Assembly: GCF_015477835.1 (NCBI RefSeq)
Contig: NZ_JADLQN010000003.1
Location: 496,001 to 560,000, forward strand
DNA: 64,000 nucleotides
DNA from: Nocardia higoensis
GTDB taxonomy: Bacteria; Actinomycetota; Actinomycetes; Mycobacteriales; Mycobacteriaceae
Direction: 5' to 3'
The notes under the pieces were generated by a model. It was not told the DNA's origin. It made no database searches and saw nothing but the letters and a program-made list of their open reading frames with translations. Numbering within the stretch: position 1 is the first letter of the stretch; each line of letters begins with the position of its first letter. Below, piece by piece: positions 23,187-31,366 of this stretch. A program made the position numbers and the translations under genes.

Positions 23187-23863
23187 CGACGCCGGGCACC
23201 GTGGGCAAATTGATCCTGGTGAGGCACGGTGAGACCGAGGGCAATGTGGCCCGGCTGCTCGACACCAGGGTGCCCGGCCTGCCGCTGACCGAACGCGGTG
23301 CGGCACAGGCCAAGACGTTCGGTTCCCGATTGACCGCCGCGCCTACGGTGTTGCTGAGTTCGGTGGCGCTGCGCGCGCGACAGACCGCGAGCTACATCGA
23401 GGAGGTCACCGGCGTACCCGCGACCGCGCTCGAGGACGTGCACGAGGTGCAGGCGGGCGATCTGGAAGGTCTTGCCGACGACAACGCCCACCAGACGTTC
23501 CAGCGGATCTACGGCGCCTGGCATGAGGGCGATCTGAGCGTCACGGTCCCCGGCGGCGAATCCGGCGCCGACGTGCTGGCCCGGTTCCTGCCGGTGATCG
23601 AAGATCTGCGTGACCGCTATCTGGACCCCTTGACGCACACCGGCGACGTATTGATGGTGAACCACGGCGCCGCCATGCGCCTGGTAGCCCGCACGCTGGC
23701 AGGCATCGCGCCGCCGTTCGCGACCACCAACCGACTCGACAACACCGAGACCATCGAGCTGGTACCCCGTGCCGACGGTAGCTGGGAATGCGTGCGGTGG
23801 GGCCGGTTCGTCCCACCGTTCGACTACGCGAAAGCGACTTCGGCTCAGCCGACCATGGGCTGA
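23183..23863 (+). CDS. Histidine phosphatase superfamily protein (phosphoglycerate-mutase-like)
   Basis: This 226-residue enzyme has the branch-1 histidine phosphatase signature LVRHGETEGN at about residue 12 with the nucleophilic His, a second Arg in ALRARQTASYIEE, catalytic Glu in EVQAGDLEG, and the second His in MVNHGAAMRLV. It is probably a broad phosphatase rather than a glycolytic mutase. It is coupled to pheA by an ATGA overlap, as Rv3837c is to pheA in M. tuberculosis (from memory). A hairpin overlaps its end. The substrate is not known. Confidence 0.88.
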   Translation: MTTPGTVGKLILVRHGETEGNVARLLDTRVPGLPLTERGAAQAKTFGSRLTAAPTVLLSSVALRARQTASYIEEVTGVPATALEDVHEVQAGDLEGLADDNAHQTFQRIYGAWHEGDLSVTVPGGESGADVLARFLPVIEDLRDRYLDPLTHTGDVLMVNHGAAMRLVARTLAGIAPPFATTNRLDNTETIELVPRADGSWECVRWGRFVPPFDYAKATSAQPTMG

Positions 23864-23871
23864 GCCGAAGT
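23837..23871. terminator. Bidirectional hairpin between the phosphatase gene and espG
   Basis: ACTTCGGCTCAGCC and GGCTGAGCCGAAGT pair perfectly around GACCATG. It includes the phosphatase stop codon and lies 20 bases from the end of the convergent espG-like gene. Confidence 0.75.
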
Positions 23872-23890
23872 GCCGAGCGAAACGCCCGAA

Positions 23891-24727
23891 TCAGAGCGAT
23901 TGCGGCGCCATCTGCGGCGGGAACTCCTCGCGTTCGGGCAGTGAGCTGATCAGGTCCTTGATCGCGGTGCGCAACCGCGCCGTCGAACCGCTGCTGATCG
24001 ATGTCCACTTCGTGCCGTCGTCGGCGACGGCGGCGGTGAGGACGATCCGTCCACCCCTCGTGTCGAAGACCGCGATGTGACTGTCGGCGATCTCGCGAGT
24101 GCCGTCGCCGTATACCACCGCGGAAATCTGGGAATGCGAATGAATCTCGACCAGGGCGGAGGCCAAGGCCTGAGCATCACGCGCGGGTGTGCAGATCTTC
24201 GCCAGCCGGTTCGCGGTGGTCGCCGCATCACCTGTGTCACCGAAAACCGGTGCGAGCAGTTCGGTTTCGGCGTTCATGCTCTCGATATCGAGTGGTTCGG
24301 CCGGGCCGAGGGCGGCGATCAGCGGGCCGGGCAGATCCTCGTCCACCTCGTCGAGCACGTACGAGAACGGCCCGCGTAGCGCCACGACCGTGAGATCGTC
24401 GCCCTGTGCCAGCGCCAGTCGGTTGATCTGGCCGTTCACCACCAGCCGGAGTGCCAGCACCCAGCGCGGGCGATACAGGGTGCGCAGCCGGTCCTCGAGT
24501 TCCCGATGGACCACGCCGTCGATCAGGAAACCACGATCGATCAGCGCGCGCTCGGCGACCTGCATGGCCGCGTCGTGATCGGCCTCGTTGTCGTAGCGTC
24601 CGACAGCCTGGAGCACAACCGGCAACTCGTCGAACTGCAACCGCTCCAGCAGGAACTGCATCTCGTCGAGGCCGACCGAAACGCTCCCCAGCGTCGACGG
24701 ACCACCGGCCGCTCCCAGTACGCTCAC
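23891..24727 (-). CDS. EspG family chaperone of a PE-PPE pair
   Basis: EspG proteins are cytosolic chaperones that hold the PPE tip of PE-PPE heterodimers and hand them to an ESX secretion system. This 278-residue protein has the family layout: LGLDEMQFLLERL-type start (here VGLDEMQFLLERLQFDELP), DRGFLIDGVVHRELEDRL, RWVLALRL and a beta-rich C-terminus (AVVYGDGTREIADSHIAVFD). The GTG overlaps the PPE stop by four bases. The order PE, PPE, EspG makes a self-contained substrate-chaperone cassette. No ESX core genes lie in this window, so the secretion machine must be elsewhere. Confidence 0.85.
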   Translation of the reverse strand: MSVLGAAGGPSTLGSVSVGLDEMQFLLERLQFDELPVVLQAVGRYDNEADHDAAMQVAERALIDRGFLIDGVVHRELEDRLRTLYRPRWVLALRLVVNGQINRLALAQGDDLTVVALRGPFSYVLDEVDEDLPGPLIAALGPAEPLDIESMNAETELLAPVFGDTGDAATTANRLAKICTPARDAQALASALVEIHSHSQISAVVYGDGTREIADSHIAVFDTRGGRIVLTAAVADDGTKWTSISSGSTARLRTAIKDLISSLPEREEFPPQMAPQSL

Positions 24728-25878
24728 TCGGCCGACCCCGTCGGCGCCGCTCCGATCACACCGTCGGCGGCGAAGCGGTGGTCGCCGAAATGGTCGTCGC
24801 GCAGGTATTCGGCAGCCTTGTGATCGGTCTCATCGTCGTCCGACTGCGCCGTGCGGCCGAGCAAAGGGCTGCCCGAGGCGGACGCAGGTCGGGCGGCGGC
24901 GGAATCGACGCGGGTGACGACCTCGGTCACCGGTGCGGCGGCGGGCGCGGCGGCCGGTGTGCCCGAACCCCAGCCCTGTGGCAGTTGCATCGATCCGTGC
25001 TGCAGGGCGCCCGAGGAGCCGAGGCCGACGGTGGCGGAGTGGGTCGCCGTCGTGAGGCTTGCGCCGCCCGCGGCCGGGCCGGCCCCCGTCATGCCCGCCG
25101 GGGTGGCGGCCATGGCCGGAGCGGTGGTCGACGCGGCCGCGATCATGCCTGCCCCGAGGTTGCCCACGGTGCTCGCGCCGCCGCCGGCGACGGTGCCGGC
25201 CACACCGGCGACCTGGTTGACCACACCGACCACGCCGGGATTGTTGAGGGCCGACACGGCGCCAGCGACCGCGGTGCTCAGCGGATCGCCCTGGAACGAG
25301 CTCTCGGCAGCCGTGCCGACATCGGTGGTGCCCGCGCCGTCGGCGATGGGTGGCGGGGCGTGGAACTCGCCCGGCGTCATCACCGTGGCGGTCGTCGCGG
25401 CCTCGTAGGTCTCCATCACCAGCGCGGCCCGCACATCCATGGCCGACTTGGCGAGTTCGGCCGCCTCGAAGGCTCCCGAAACCGCGCCCGGCGGATTGGC
25501 CGAGGCGACGACCGCGGCGTTCACCGCGACGATTTCCGGCAGGCTGGGCATCGCCAGCGAGGCGACGGTGTAGGCCGTGGCGTTCGCGGCGGCCTTGCTG
25601 CTCATGGTGGCGGCCATGACGCTCTGCTCGTAGGCCCACGTGGTGAACGGGACCAGCCGGGAAAGCGCGGCGATGCCGTTCACGCCCTGCATTCCGACGC
25701 CCAGCTCGGCGATCACCCGAGCGACGGTGGCTGTCGCGTCGGTCCAGGCGGCGGTGAGCCCACCCCACGAGGTCGCGGCCGCGGAGATCGGCACCGCGTG
25801 CGCTCCCGCATTGAGCGCGATGGAATTGGCTTCTGCCATGCGGGGCAGCCAGAACACCCCGGTGATACCTGCGGTCAT
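24724..25878 (-). CDS. PPE family protein
   Basis: This 384-residue secreted protein carries a PPE domain in residues 1-180. The name-giving PPE is replaced: the start reads FWLPRMAEANSIALNAGA where mycobacterial members have LPPExNSxRM, and a W-x-G turn appears as SWGGL near residue 38. The second half is Ala/Gly/Thr/Val-rich and low in complexity, ending with an acidic conserved tail (DHKAAEYLRDDHFGD). GGGGAG lies eight bases before the ATG. It follows the PE gene by 37 bases and overlaps espG. It should form a heterodimer with the PE protein. Confidence 0.87.
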   Translation of the reverse strand: MTAGITGVFWLPRMAEANSIALNAGAHAVPISAAATSWGGLTAAWTDATATVARVIAELGVGMQGVNGIAALSRLVPFTTWAYEQSVMAATMSSKAAANATAYTVASLAMPSLPEIVAVNAAVVASANPPGAVSGAFEAAELAKSAMDVRAALVMETYEAATTATVMTPGEFHAPPPIADGAGTTDVGTAAESSFQGDPLSTAVAGAVSALNNPGVVGVVNQVAGVAGTVAGGGASTVGNLGAGMIAAASTTAPAMAATPAGMTGAGPAAGGASLTTATHSATVGLGSSGALQHGSMQLPQGWGSGTPAAAPAAAPVTEVVTRVDSAAARPASASGSPLLGRTAQSDDDETDHKAAEYLRDDHFGDHRFAADGVIGAAPTGSAE

Positions 25879-25915
25879 GCTTGTGTCTCCCCTGTGTCGA
25901 AGATCGCGTGAGCCG

Positions 25916-26239
25916 TCAGGCCCCGATGGTTCCGGCGACGGCCTGCATCACGCCTGCCTTGACCACGTCCTCGGCGACGTGTGTGCCCAGCTGCAGGCGC
26001 AGCACCGCGGCCGCGTGGTGCAACTCGAGGACGGCCTGGGCGATGGAATGGTCATGGGTGGCCGCGGCCCGGTTGAAATGGTTCGCCGCGAGCAGCGAGA
26101 CCTCTTCGGCGCCGGAGGGCAGCACGTGGGTCGCGGGACCGGCGAACGCGGCGGCCCCGGCCAGCCGCTCGGCGAGCAGATCGAGCTCGGCGGCTGCGGC
26201 GAGGACGAGCTCGGGTGAGATAGAAACGTGGCCGACCAT
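25916..26239 (-). CDS. PE family protein
   Basis: This 107-residue protein is the helical-hairpin PE partner of the adjacent PPE protein. It reads ISPELVLAAAAELDLLAERL in the first helix and LLAANHFNRAAATHDHS around the turn. The start is firm: AAGGAG lies seven bases before the ATG. At the position where the type VII secretion signal YxxxD/E normally follows the hairpin, this protein has HVAED, with His for Tyr. It heads the PE-PPE-espG operon, which lies between genes that are adjacent in M. tuberculosis. Confidence 0.82.
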   Translation of the reverse strand: MVGHVSISPELVLAAAAELDLLAERLAGAAAFAGPATHVLPSGAEEVSLLAANHFNRAAATHDHSIAQAVLELHHAAAVLRLQLGTHVAEDVVKAGVMQAVAGTIGA

Positions 26240-26436
26240 TACTCGACTCCTTCTGGTGGCGGTCCGGCTGATGCAGACAGTTCGGCGGAACCACGAGAAT
26301 TCCCCCTACGACTGATTGGACGCGACAGCACCGCGATCGGTTCCATCGAATCCCCTCCTTCGTCAGATCTTGCCAGTCGCCCTACTCGCCCCCCGATCAC
26401 CACCGGTACAGGTGGGTGCGGCGACTGCCCCGAGAC

Positions 26437-26787
26437 CTAACCCCATCCCAACTGATGAAGCCGGTCCTCGTCAATGCCGAAATAGTGTGCGATCTCGTGG
26501 ATCACGGTGATCGCGACCTCCTCGACCACCTGCTCCTCGTTCGAGCAGATGTCCAGGATCGCCTCGCGGTAGATGGTCACCGTGTCGGGAAGCGACCCGC
26601 CGTAATGACTGTCGCGCTCGGTCAACGCGATGCCGCGGTAGAGACCGAGCAGGCTCGGTTCGTCGGGGTCGCGCGCCTCGACCAGGATCACGACATTGTC
26701 GATGGCGCCGGTCAATTCGGGGGGGATGAGGTCGAGGGCATCGGCGACGAGTTCCTCGAAGCGCTCCTCGGACATGGCCACCGTCAC
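26437..26787 (-). CDS. Zincin-like small metallopeptidase family protein
   Basis: This 116-residue protein has the HExxH zinc motif in ITVIHEIAHYFGID near the C-terminus, preceded by the family landmarks PDTVTIYREAILD and LLGLYRGIALTERDS. Members of this small family are predicted peptidases without known substrates. The start could be GTG 26787 or ATG 26775; the longer form is kept because homologues have similar extra residues. It lies 13 bases after the stop of the septum-formation-type gene, so both are probably in one unit, as Rv3835-Rv3836 in M. tuberculosis (from memory). Confidence 0.82.
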   Translation of the reverse strand: MTVAMSEERFEELVADALDLIPPELTGAIDNVVILVEARDPDEPSLLGLYRGIALTERDSHYGGSLPDTVTIYREAILDICSNEEQVVEEVAITVIHEIAHYFGIDEDRLHQLGWG

Positions 26788-26800
26788 GGCCGGTCGCCCG

Positions 26801-27910
26801 TCACCGGGGCTGCGGGGGCAGCGGCGCCGCCCCCGGCAGCGGCGCGGGCGTCGAGCGACCCGAATTCGGCGGCGGCACAGGGGCTTGCCCGTTGATCAGG
26901 ATGTCGCCCTTGGCCGAACCGACGATCGGGGCGAAGCCCTCGCGGTCGGTACCCTTGCCGATCATGCAGTCGAGCTTGCGGCTGCCCGCCAGCCAGCTCG
27001 CGGCGTCCACGTAGTCGAAGAACAGCGTCAGCGTCTTGTTGCGGATGGCCTCCGGCGAACCGAGATAGGCGTTGACCGCCTCGGTGCACTGCTCCTCGAC
27101 GTACTTGTCCTGGTCGGCCTTCGCGGGCGGACCGCCGGTGAAGTGCGCGGCCAGATCGACCGAGGAGACGATCTCCACCGAGTGCTCCTGCGCGCAGTCG
27201 ATCGGGTCGGTCGGCAGATTCTGGTTGATGCCGAGGCAGGTGCCCGGCTCGAAGACCTTGGACTGGTCCTGCTCGGCGGCGCTGCCGGTGGTCGGCAACG
27301 GGCTACCGGTACTGGCCGAGAACTGTAGGCCGCAGCGCAGTGTGCGGTCGCCTGCCGACCAGCCGTCCGCGCTCGGGTACATCAGGCCCACCACATAGCG
27401 CCCGCGCGGATCGAACTTGCCGTTCATGTAGCGCTGCACCGCGGGCACGCAGTGCTCTTCCTTCAGCTCGGTCAGCCGCAGCGAATCCGGGAACCGCGAG
27501 CCGGGACCGAATTCGACGCCCGGGTACCGGGACATGTCGATGTCGGCGGCCACTTCGAACAGGTGACGGTTGGCGCAGTCGACCTTCACCAGATCGCTGC
27601 GATCGGCCTTGTTCCAGCTCAGGCAGTCGCCGGTGGAGGCGGTGCCGAACTCCTTGTCCAGCAGGGTGTGCGCGGGCGCCGCCGGATTGTGCACCTCCAG
27701 GCCGGACTCGTTGTCGAACCCGCTCACCGCCAGGGTCACCAGGGCGGCCACCACCGCGCCCGCGGCGGTCGCCAGCAGACCCCAGCGCAGCTTGGGCGCC
27801 GACAGGCTCGTTCCGCGCGACCCGGCCTGCTCGGCGGTGTCCGCGGAAACCGCGTCGCCGGAGGCGGCGTCCGCGGGCGCAGGCGTCTGTGGCACATCAT
27901 CGGTGGACAT
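26801..27910 (-). CDS. Septum-formation-domain membrane protein
   Basis: This 369-residue protein has an acidic cytoplasmic N-terminus, a single membrane helix (WGLLATAAGAVVAALVTLAV, about 43-62) and two repeated extracellular domains (about 90-200 and 230-330). Each has conserved Cys residues: GDCLSWNKADRSDLVKVDC and EEHC in the first, GTCLGINQNLPTDPIDC and EEQC in the second, consistent with disulphides. The tail is Pro-rich. GGAGCGCG precedes the ATG. It is divergent from serS across 107 bases. The domain name comes from actinobacterial septum-formation proteins; the role here is inferred only. Confidence 0.8.
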   Translation of the reverse strand: MSTDDVPQTPAPADAASGDAVSADTAEQAGSRGTSLSAPKLRWGLLATAAGAVVAALVTLAVSGFDNESGLEVHNPAAPAHTLLDKEFGTASTGDCLSWNKADRSDLVKVDCANRHLFEVAADIDMSRYPGVEFGPGSRFPDSLRLTELKEEHCVPAVQRYMNGKFDPRGRYVVGLMYPSADGWSAGDRTLRCGLQFSASTGSPLPTTGSAAEQDQSKVFEPGTCLGINQNLPTDPIDCAQEHSVEIVSSVDLAAHFTGGPPAKADQDKYVEEQCTEAVNAYLGSPEAIRNKTLTLFFDYVDAASWLAGSRKLDCMIGKGTDREGFAPIVGSAKGDILINGQAPVPPPNSGRSTPAPLPGAAPLPPQPR

Positions 27911-28017
27911 CGCGCTCCATCATGGCAGGACCGTTCGCGCGGTGTCACGAGCCCGGCGGGGTCGCTGGTGGTAATCGGTGTGACCGGCCCACATCGCGGC
28001 GACTAGGCTGATTGCCC

Positions 28018-29280
28018 ATGATCGACCTCCGACTCCTGCGGGAGGCCCCCGACGTGGTGCGCGCCTCGCAGCGCGCGCGTGGTGAAGACCCGGCTCTGGT
28101 CGACGCGCTGCTCGAGGCCGACGCCGCCAGGCGTGCGGCGGTCGCCTCCGCCGACAACCTGCGCGCCGAGCAGAAGGCGATGAGCAAGCAGATCGGCAAG
28201 GCCGCCAAGGAGGACCGGCCCGCTCTGCTGGCGCACGCCGGAGAGCTGTCGGCCAAGGTCAAGGAGGCCGAAGCGGCCCAGTCCGCCGCCGACGCCGATC
28301 TGGACGCCGCGCATCGCGCGATCTCCAACGTGGTGCTGCCCGACGTCCCCCCGGGGGGCGAGGACGATTTCGTGCTGCTCGAAACCGTCGGGGAGATCCC
28401 GGAATTCGGTTTCGAGCCCAAGGACCACCTGGAGATCGGCGAATCGCTGGGTCTGTTCGACATGGAGCGCGGCGCGAAGGTGTCCGGTTCGCGCTTCTAC
28501 TTCCTCACCGGCTACGGCGCGATGCTGCAACTGGGCCTGCTGCAGCTGGCCGCGCAGAAGGCCGTCGCCAACGGCTTCACCATGATGATCCCGCCGGTGC
28601 TGGTGCGCCCGGAGGTCATGGCGGGCACCGGCTTCCTGGGCCAGCACTCCGCCGAGGTCTATCACCTGGCCGACGACGATCTGTACCTGGTGGGCACCTC
28701 GGAGGTGCCGATGGCCGGCTACCACGCCGAGGAGATCCTCGACCTGAGCAAGGGCCCCAAGCGCTACGCGGGCTGGTCGTCGTGCTTCCGCCGGGAGGCC
28801 GGCAGCTACGGCAAGGACACCAGGGGCATCATCCGGGTGCACCAGTTCGACAAGGTCGAGATGTTCGTCTACACCACTCCCGATCAGGCCGAGGCCGAGC
28901 ACAAGCGGCTGCTGGACTGGGAGCGCGAGATGCTCGCCGCTGTCGAGGTGCCTTATCGCATCATCGACGTGGCGGCAGGCGACCTGGGCAGTTCGGCCGC
29001 GCGCAAGTACGACTGCGAGGCCTGGGTGCCCAGCCAGCGGACCTATCGCGAGCTCACCTCCACCTCCAACTGCACCACGTTCCAGGCCCGCAGGCTCGCG
29101 GTGCGCTACCGCGACGAGAACGGGAAACCCCAGATCGCGGCGACCCTGAACGGCACGCTGGCGACCACGAGGTGGATCGTGGCGATCCTGGAGAACCATC
29201 AGCAGGCCGACGGGTCGGTACGGGTTCCGGCCGCGTTGGTGCCCTTCGTCGGCACCGACGTGCTGCGGCCCGCGAGCTGA
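28018..29280 (+). CDS. serS: Seryl-tRNA synthetase
   Basis: SerS charges tRNA-Ser and tRNA-Sec with serine. The 420-residue class II synthetase has the N-terminal antiparallel coiled coil (about 25-100) that reaches the tRNA long arm, then motif 2 (FRREAGSYGKDTRGIIRVHQF) described here by its core FRREAGSYGKDTRG, and motif 3 in NGTLATTRWIVAILEN. The ATG at 28018 is chosen over a TTG two codons upstream. TAGGCT lies seven bases before it, so the mRNA is probably leaderless. No T-box is evident in the 107-base spacer. Confidence 0.97.
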   Translation: MIDLRLLREAPDVVRASQRARGEDPALVDALLEADAARRAAVASADNLRAEQKAMSKQIGKAAKEDRPALLAHAGELSAKVKEAEAAQSAADADLDAAHRAISNVVLPDVPPGGEDDFVLLETVGEIPEFGFEPKDHLEIGESLGLFDMERGAKVSGSRFYFLTGYGAMLQLGLLQLAAQKAVANGFTMMIPPVLVRPEVMAGTGFLGQHSAEVYHLADDDLYLVGTSEVPMAGYHAEEILDLSKGPKRYAGWSSCFRREAGSYGKDTRGIIRVHQFDKVEMFVYTTPDQAEAEHKRLLDWEREMLAAVEVPYRIIDVAAGDLGSSAARKYDCEAWVPSQRTYRELTSTSNCTTFQARRLAVRYRDENGKPQIAATLNGTLATTRWIVAILENHQQADGSVRVPAALVPFVGTDVLRPAS

Positions 29281-29365
29281 GCGATCGGGATAACCGACAG
29301 GTCGCCGGCGCCGGAATTGTGGGATGTGGCGACCAGTGTGCTGTGCAGTGTCTAGGCTGTGGGGC

Positions 29366-31201
29366 GTGCGAGGAATCGGGGCGCGCGGCGATACCCGAAC
29401 CCGGGTGCGGGCGGCATCGGCGCTGGCGACGGCAATGGTCATGGCGAGAACCACCGGGGCGTTCTACGTCATGGGTGGCGTGCTCGGCCTGGTGATCACC
29501 GCGGTCGCCCCGGGTGACGAGGGTAATCGGCCGCTGGTCGGTACCGCGGCGGCGATCGCGCTGCTGCTGGGCTTGACGCTGCTCGCGTGGGGTCCGCGCC
29601 TGCCGCACGTGATCCATCACGGGTACGTCGTCATCGCGACCATCCTGATCACCATCGCGGTCTACGCCTTTCCGAACACCGTGGGTGCCATCAGCCTGGC
29701 CGCGTTCTACGTCTTCGTGGCCTGCGATGCCGCGCTGTTCTTCCGGTGGATCCAGGCGAACGCGCACATCGCCTTCGCGGTGGTCATGTGCCTGTGGGCG
29801 CTGCCGACCCGCGATCTGCCCTGGTGGTCGGGCATCATCCCGGCCGGGGTGACCTTCGGTGTCGGCGTGGTCGTCGGCATCCTCACCAGGATGGCCTCGG
29901 AAGCCGATATCGACGTGCTCACCGGTCTGCTGAACCGGCGGGGTTTCGACCGGGCGCTCAACACGGCGATCGCCCAGGCCAACCGCACCGGGCAGAGCCT
30001 CTCGCTGGTGCTGGTCGATCTCGACCGCTTCCAGAAGATCAACGATCACCTCGGCCATCGCGCCGGTGACGCCGTGCTGCAGCGGGTCGGCGACACCTGG
30101 TCGAAGCTGCTGGCACCCGACCAGCGCCTGGCCCGCTACGGCGGTGACGCCTTCGCGCTGCTGCTGCCGAATGTGACCGAACAGGCCGCCATCCTGCTCA
30201 CCGAGCAGTTGCGCGCCGCGGTCACCACCGGTTGCTCGGCGGGCGTGACCTCCTGGCAGCCGGGGGAGTCCGGTTCGCTGTTGGTCAGCCGCGCCGACGT
30301 CGGCCTGTACCGCGCCAAGCAGGCCGGCCGCAACCGCACGGTGCTGGAGTCCTCGCGGCAGCTGCCGCTGGCGGTGGAGTTGCGCGAGGCGATCGACCGG
30401 GGCGCGTTGGACGTGCACTACCAACCGATCGTCAGCCTGACCGAGGGCGGCGGCAAGGCGGTCGGCGTCGAGGCGTTGTTGCGCTGGTCGTCCAGCGCCC
30501 AGCCGGACGTCACCACCGAGGGCCTGATCCGGGTCGCCGAGGAATACGACCTGATCTCCGACCTCGACGAGCTGGTGCTGCGTCGCGCCTGCGCCGACGC
30601 GGCCCGGTTGCAGGAGACCTTCGCCCAGTTGGACCTGACCCTCAACGTCAATGTCAGCGGCCTGGAACTGGCTGAACCCGGCTACGCGGACCGGGTGTGG
30701 GAAATCCTCTCCTCGACCGGGTGGCCCGCCGATCAGCTGGTGCTCGAGGTGACCGAAAGCGAGCTGGCCGCCGAATCCCAGACCGCCATCGCCAACCTGC
30801 ACGCCCTGCGCGATCGCGGCGTGCGCATCGCCATCGACGACTTCGGCACCGGTTACTCCTCGTTGAGCCGGCTGGCGACCCTGCCCAGCGACATCCTCAA
30901 GGTCGACCAGTCCTTCGTCGCCGCCATCCGCTCGGATTCCCCCGCTCCGCCGCTCCTCGGGGTCATCGCGGCCCTGAGTTCCGCGCTGGATCTGCAGGTG
31001 ATCGCCGAAGGCGTGGAGACCGAGTACCAGGCCGCGGTGCTGACCGAACTCGGTTTCGCGCTGGCGCAGGGCTACCACTACAGCGACTCGCATCCGGTCT
31101 CGGAGCTGATCAACGACCTCAATCAGGGGCAGGGCCGCATCGGCGGCAGCGTGGAACGCGAGGACGCCGTGGCCTCCAACGGCTGGGTGCCGCTGAACTG
31201 A
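29366..31201 (+). CDS. Membrane GGDEF-EAL protein, probable c-di-GMP phosphodiesterase
   Basis: This 611-residue protein has five or six N-terminal membrane helices (about 30-170), then GGDEF (about 180-335) and EAL (about 345-590) domains. The GGDEF core keeps VDLDRFQKINDHLGH, but the signature is RYGGDAF, with Ala for the catalytic Glu, so cyclase activity is doubtful. The EAL domain is intact: VEALLRW, NVNVSG, VTESEL, DDFGTGYSS, LKVDQSF and AEGVETE. It should hydrolyse c-di-GMP, perhaps tuned by GTP on the degenerate domain. The GTG at 29366 lies seven bases after TAGGCT; an ATG-like start 42 bases upstream lacks support. Confidence 0.88.
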   Translation: MRGIGARGDTRTRVRAASALATAMVMARTTGAFYVMGGVLGLVITAVAPGDEGNRPLVGTAAAIALLLGLTLLAWGPRLPHVIHHGYVVIATILITIAVYAFPNTVGAISLAAFYVFVACDAALFFRWIQANAHIAFAVVMCLWALPTRDLPWWSGIIPAGVTFGVGVVVGILTRMASEADIDVLTGLLNRRGFDRALNTAIAQANRTGQSLSLVLVDLDRFQKINDHLGHRAGDAVLQRVGDTWSKLLAPDQRLARYGGDAFALLLPNVTEQAAILLTEQLRAAVTTGCSAGVTSWQPGESGSLLVSRADVGLYRAKQAGRNRTVLESSRQLPLAVELREAIDRGALDVHYQPIVSLTEGGGKAVGVEALLRWSSSAQPDVTTEGLIRVAEEYDLISDLDELVLRRACADAARLQETFAQLDLTLNVNVSGLELAEPGYADRVWEILSSTGWPADQLVLEVTESELAAESQTAIANLHALRDRGVRIAIDDFGTGYSSLSRLATLPSDILKVDQSFVAAIRSDSPAPPLLGVIAALSSALDLQVIAEGVETEYQAAVLTELGFALAQGYHYSDSHPVSELINDLNQGQGRIGGSVEREDAVASNGWVPLN

Positions 31202-31366
31202 CCGCGCTGGACCCTGGGCCTTCGGAAATCCGCTTGACGCCCGACGAGGTCCGGGACGAAGCTGGCAGTCATGAGCATTCGCTTCAGTGGTTATTGACCC
31301 GATCCCAGCTCCGGTACACCGCGTGCGCGCCGCCCCGGTTCGCTGTCGAACCTGGCCCTGCGAGCG

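Noticed and set aside
24451..25911. Plus-strand 486-codon frame opposite espG/PPE
   Set aside because: Antisense shadow of the PPE gene, His/Gly/Arg-rich and without start signals.
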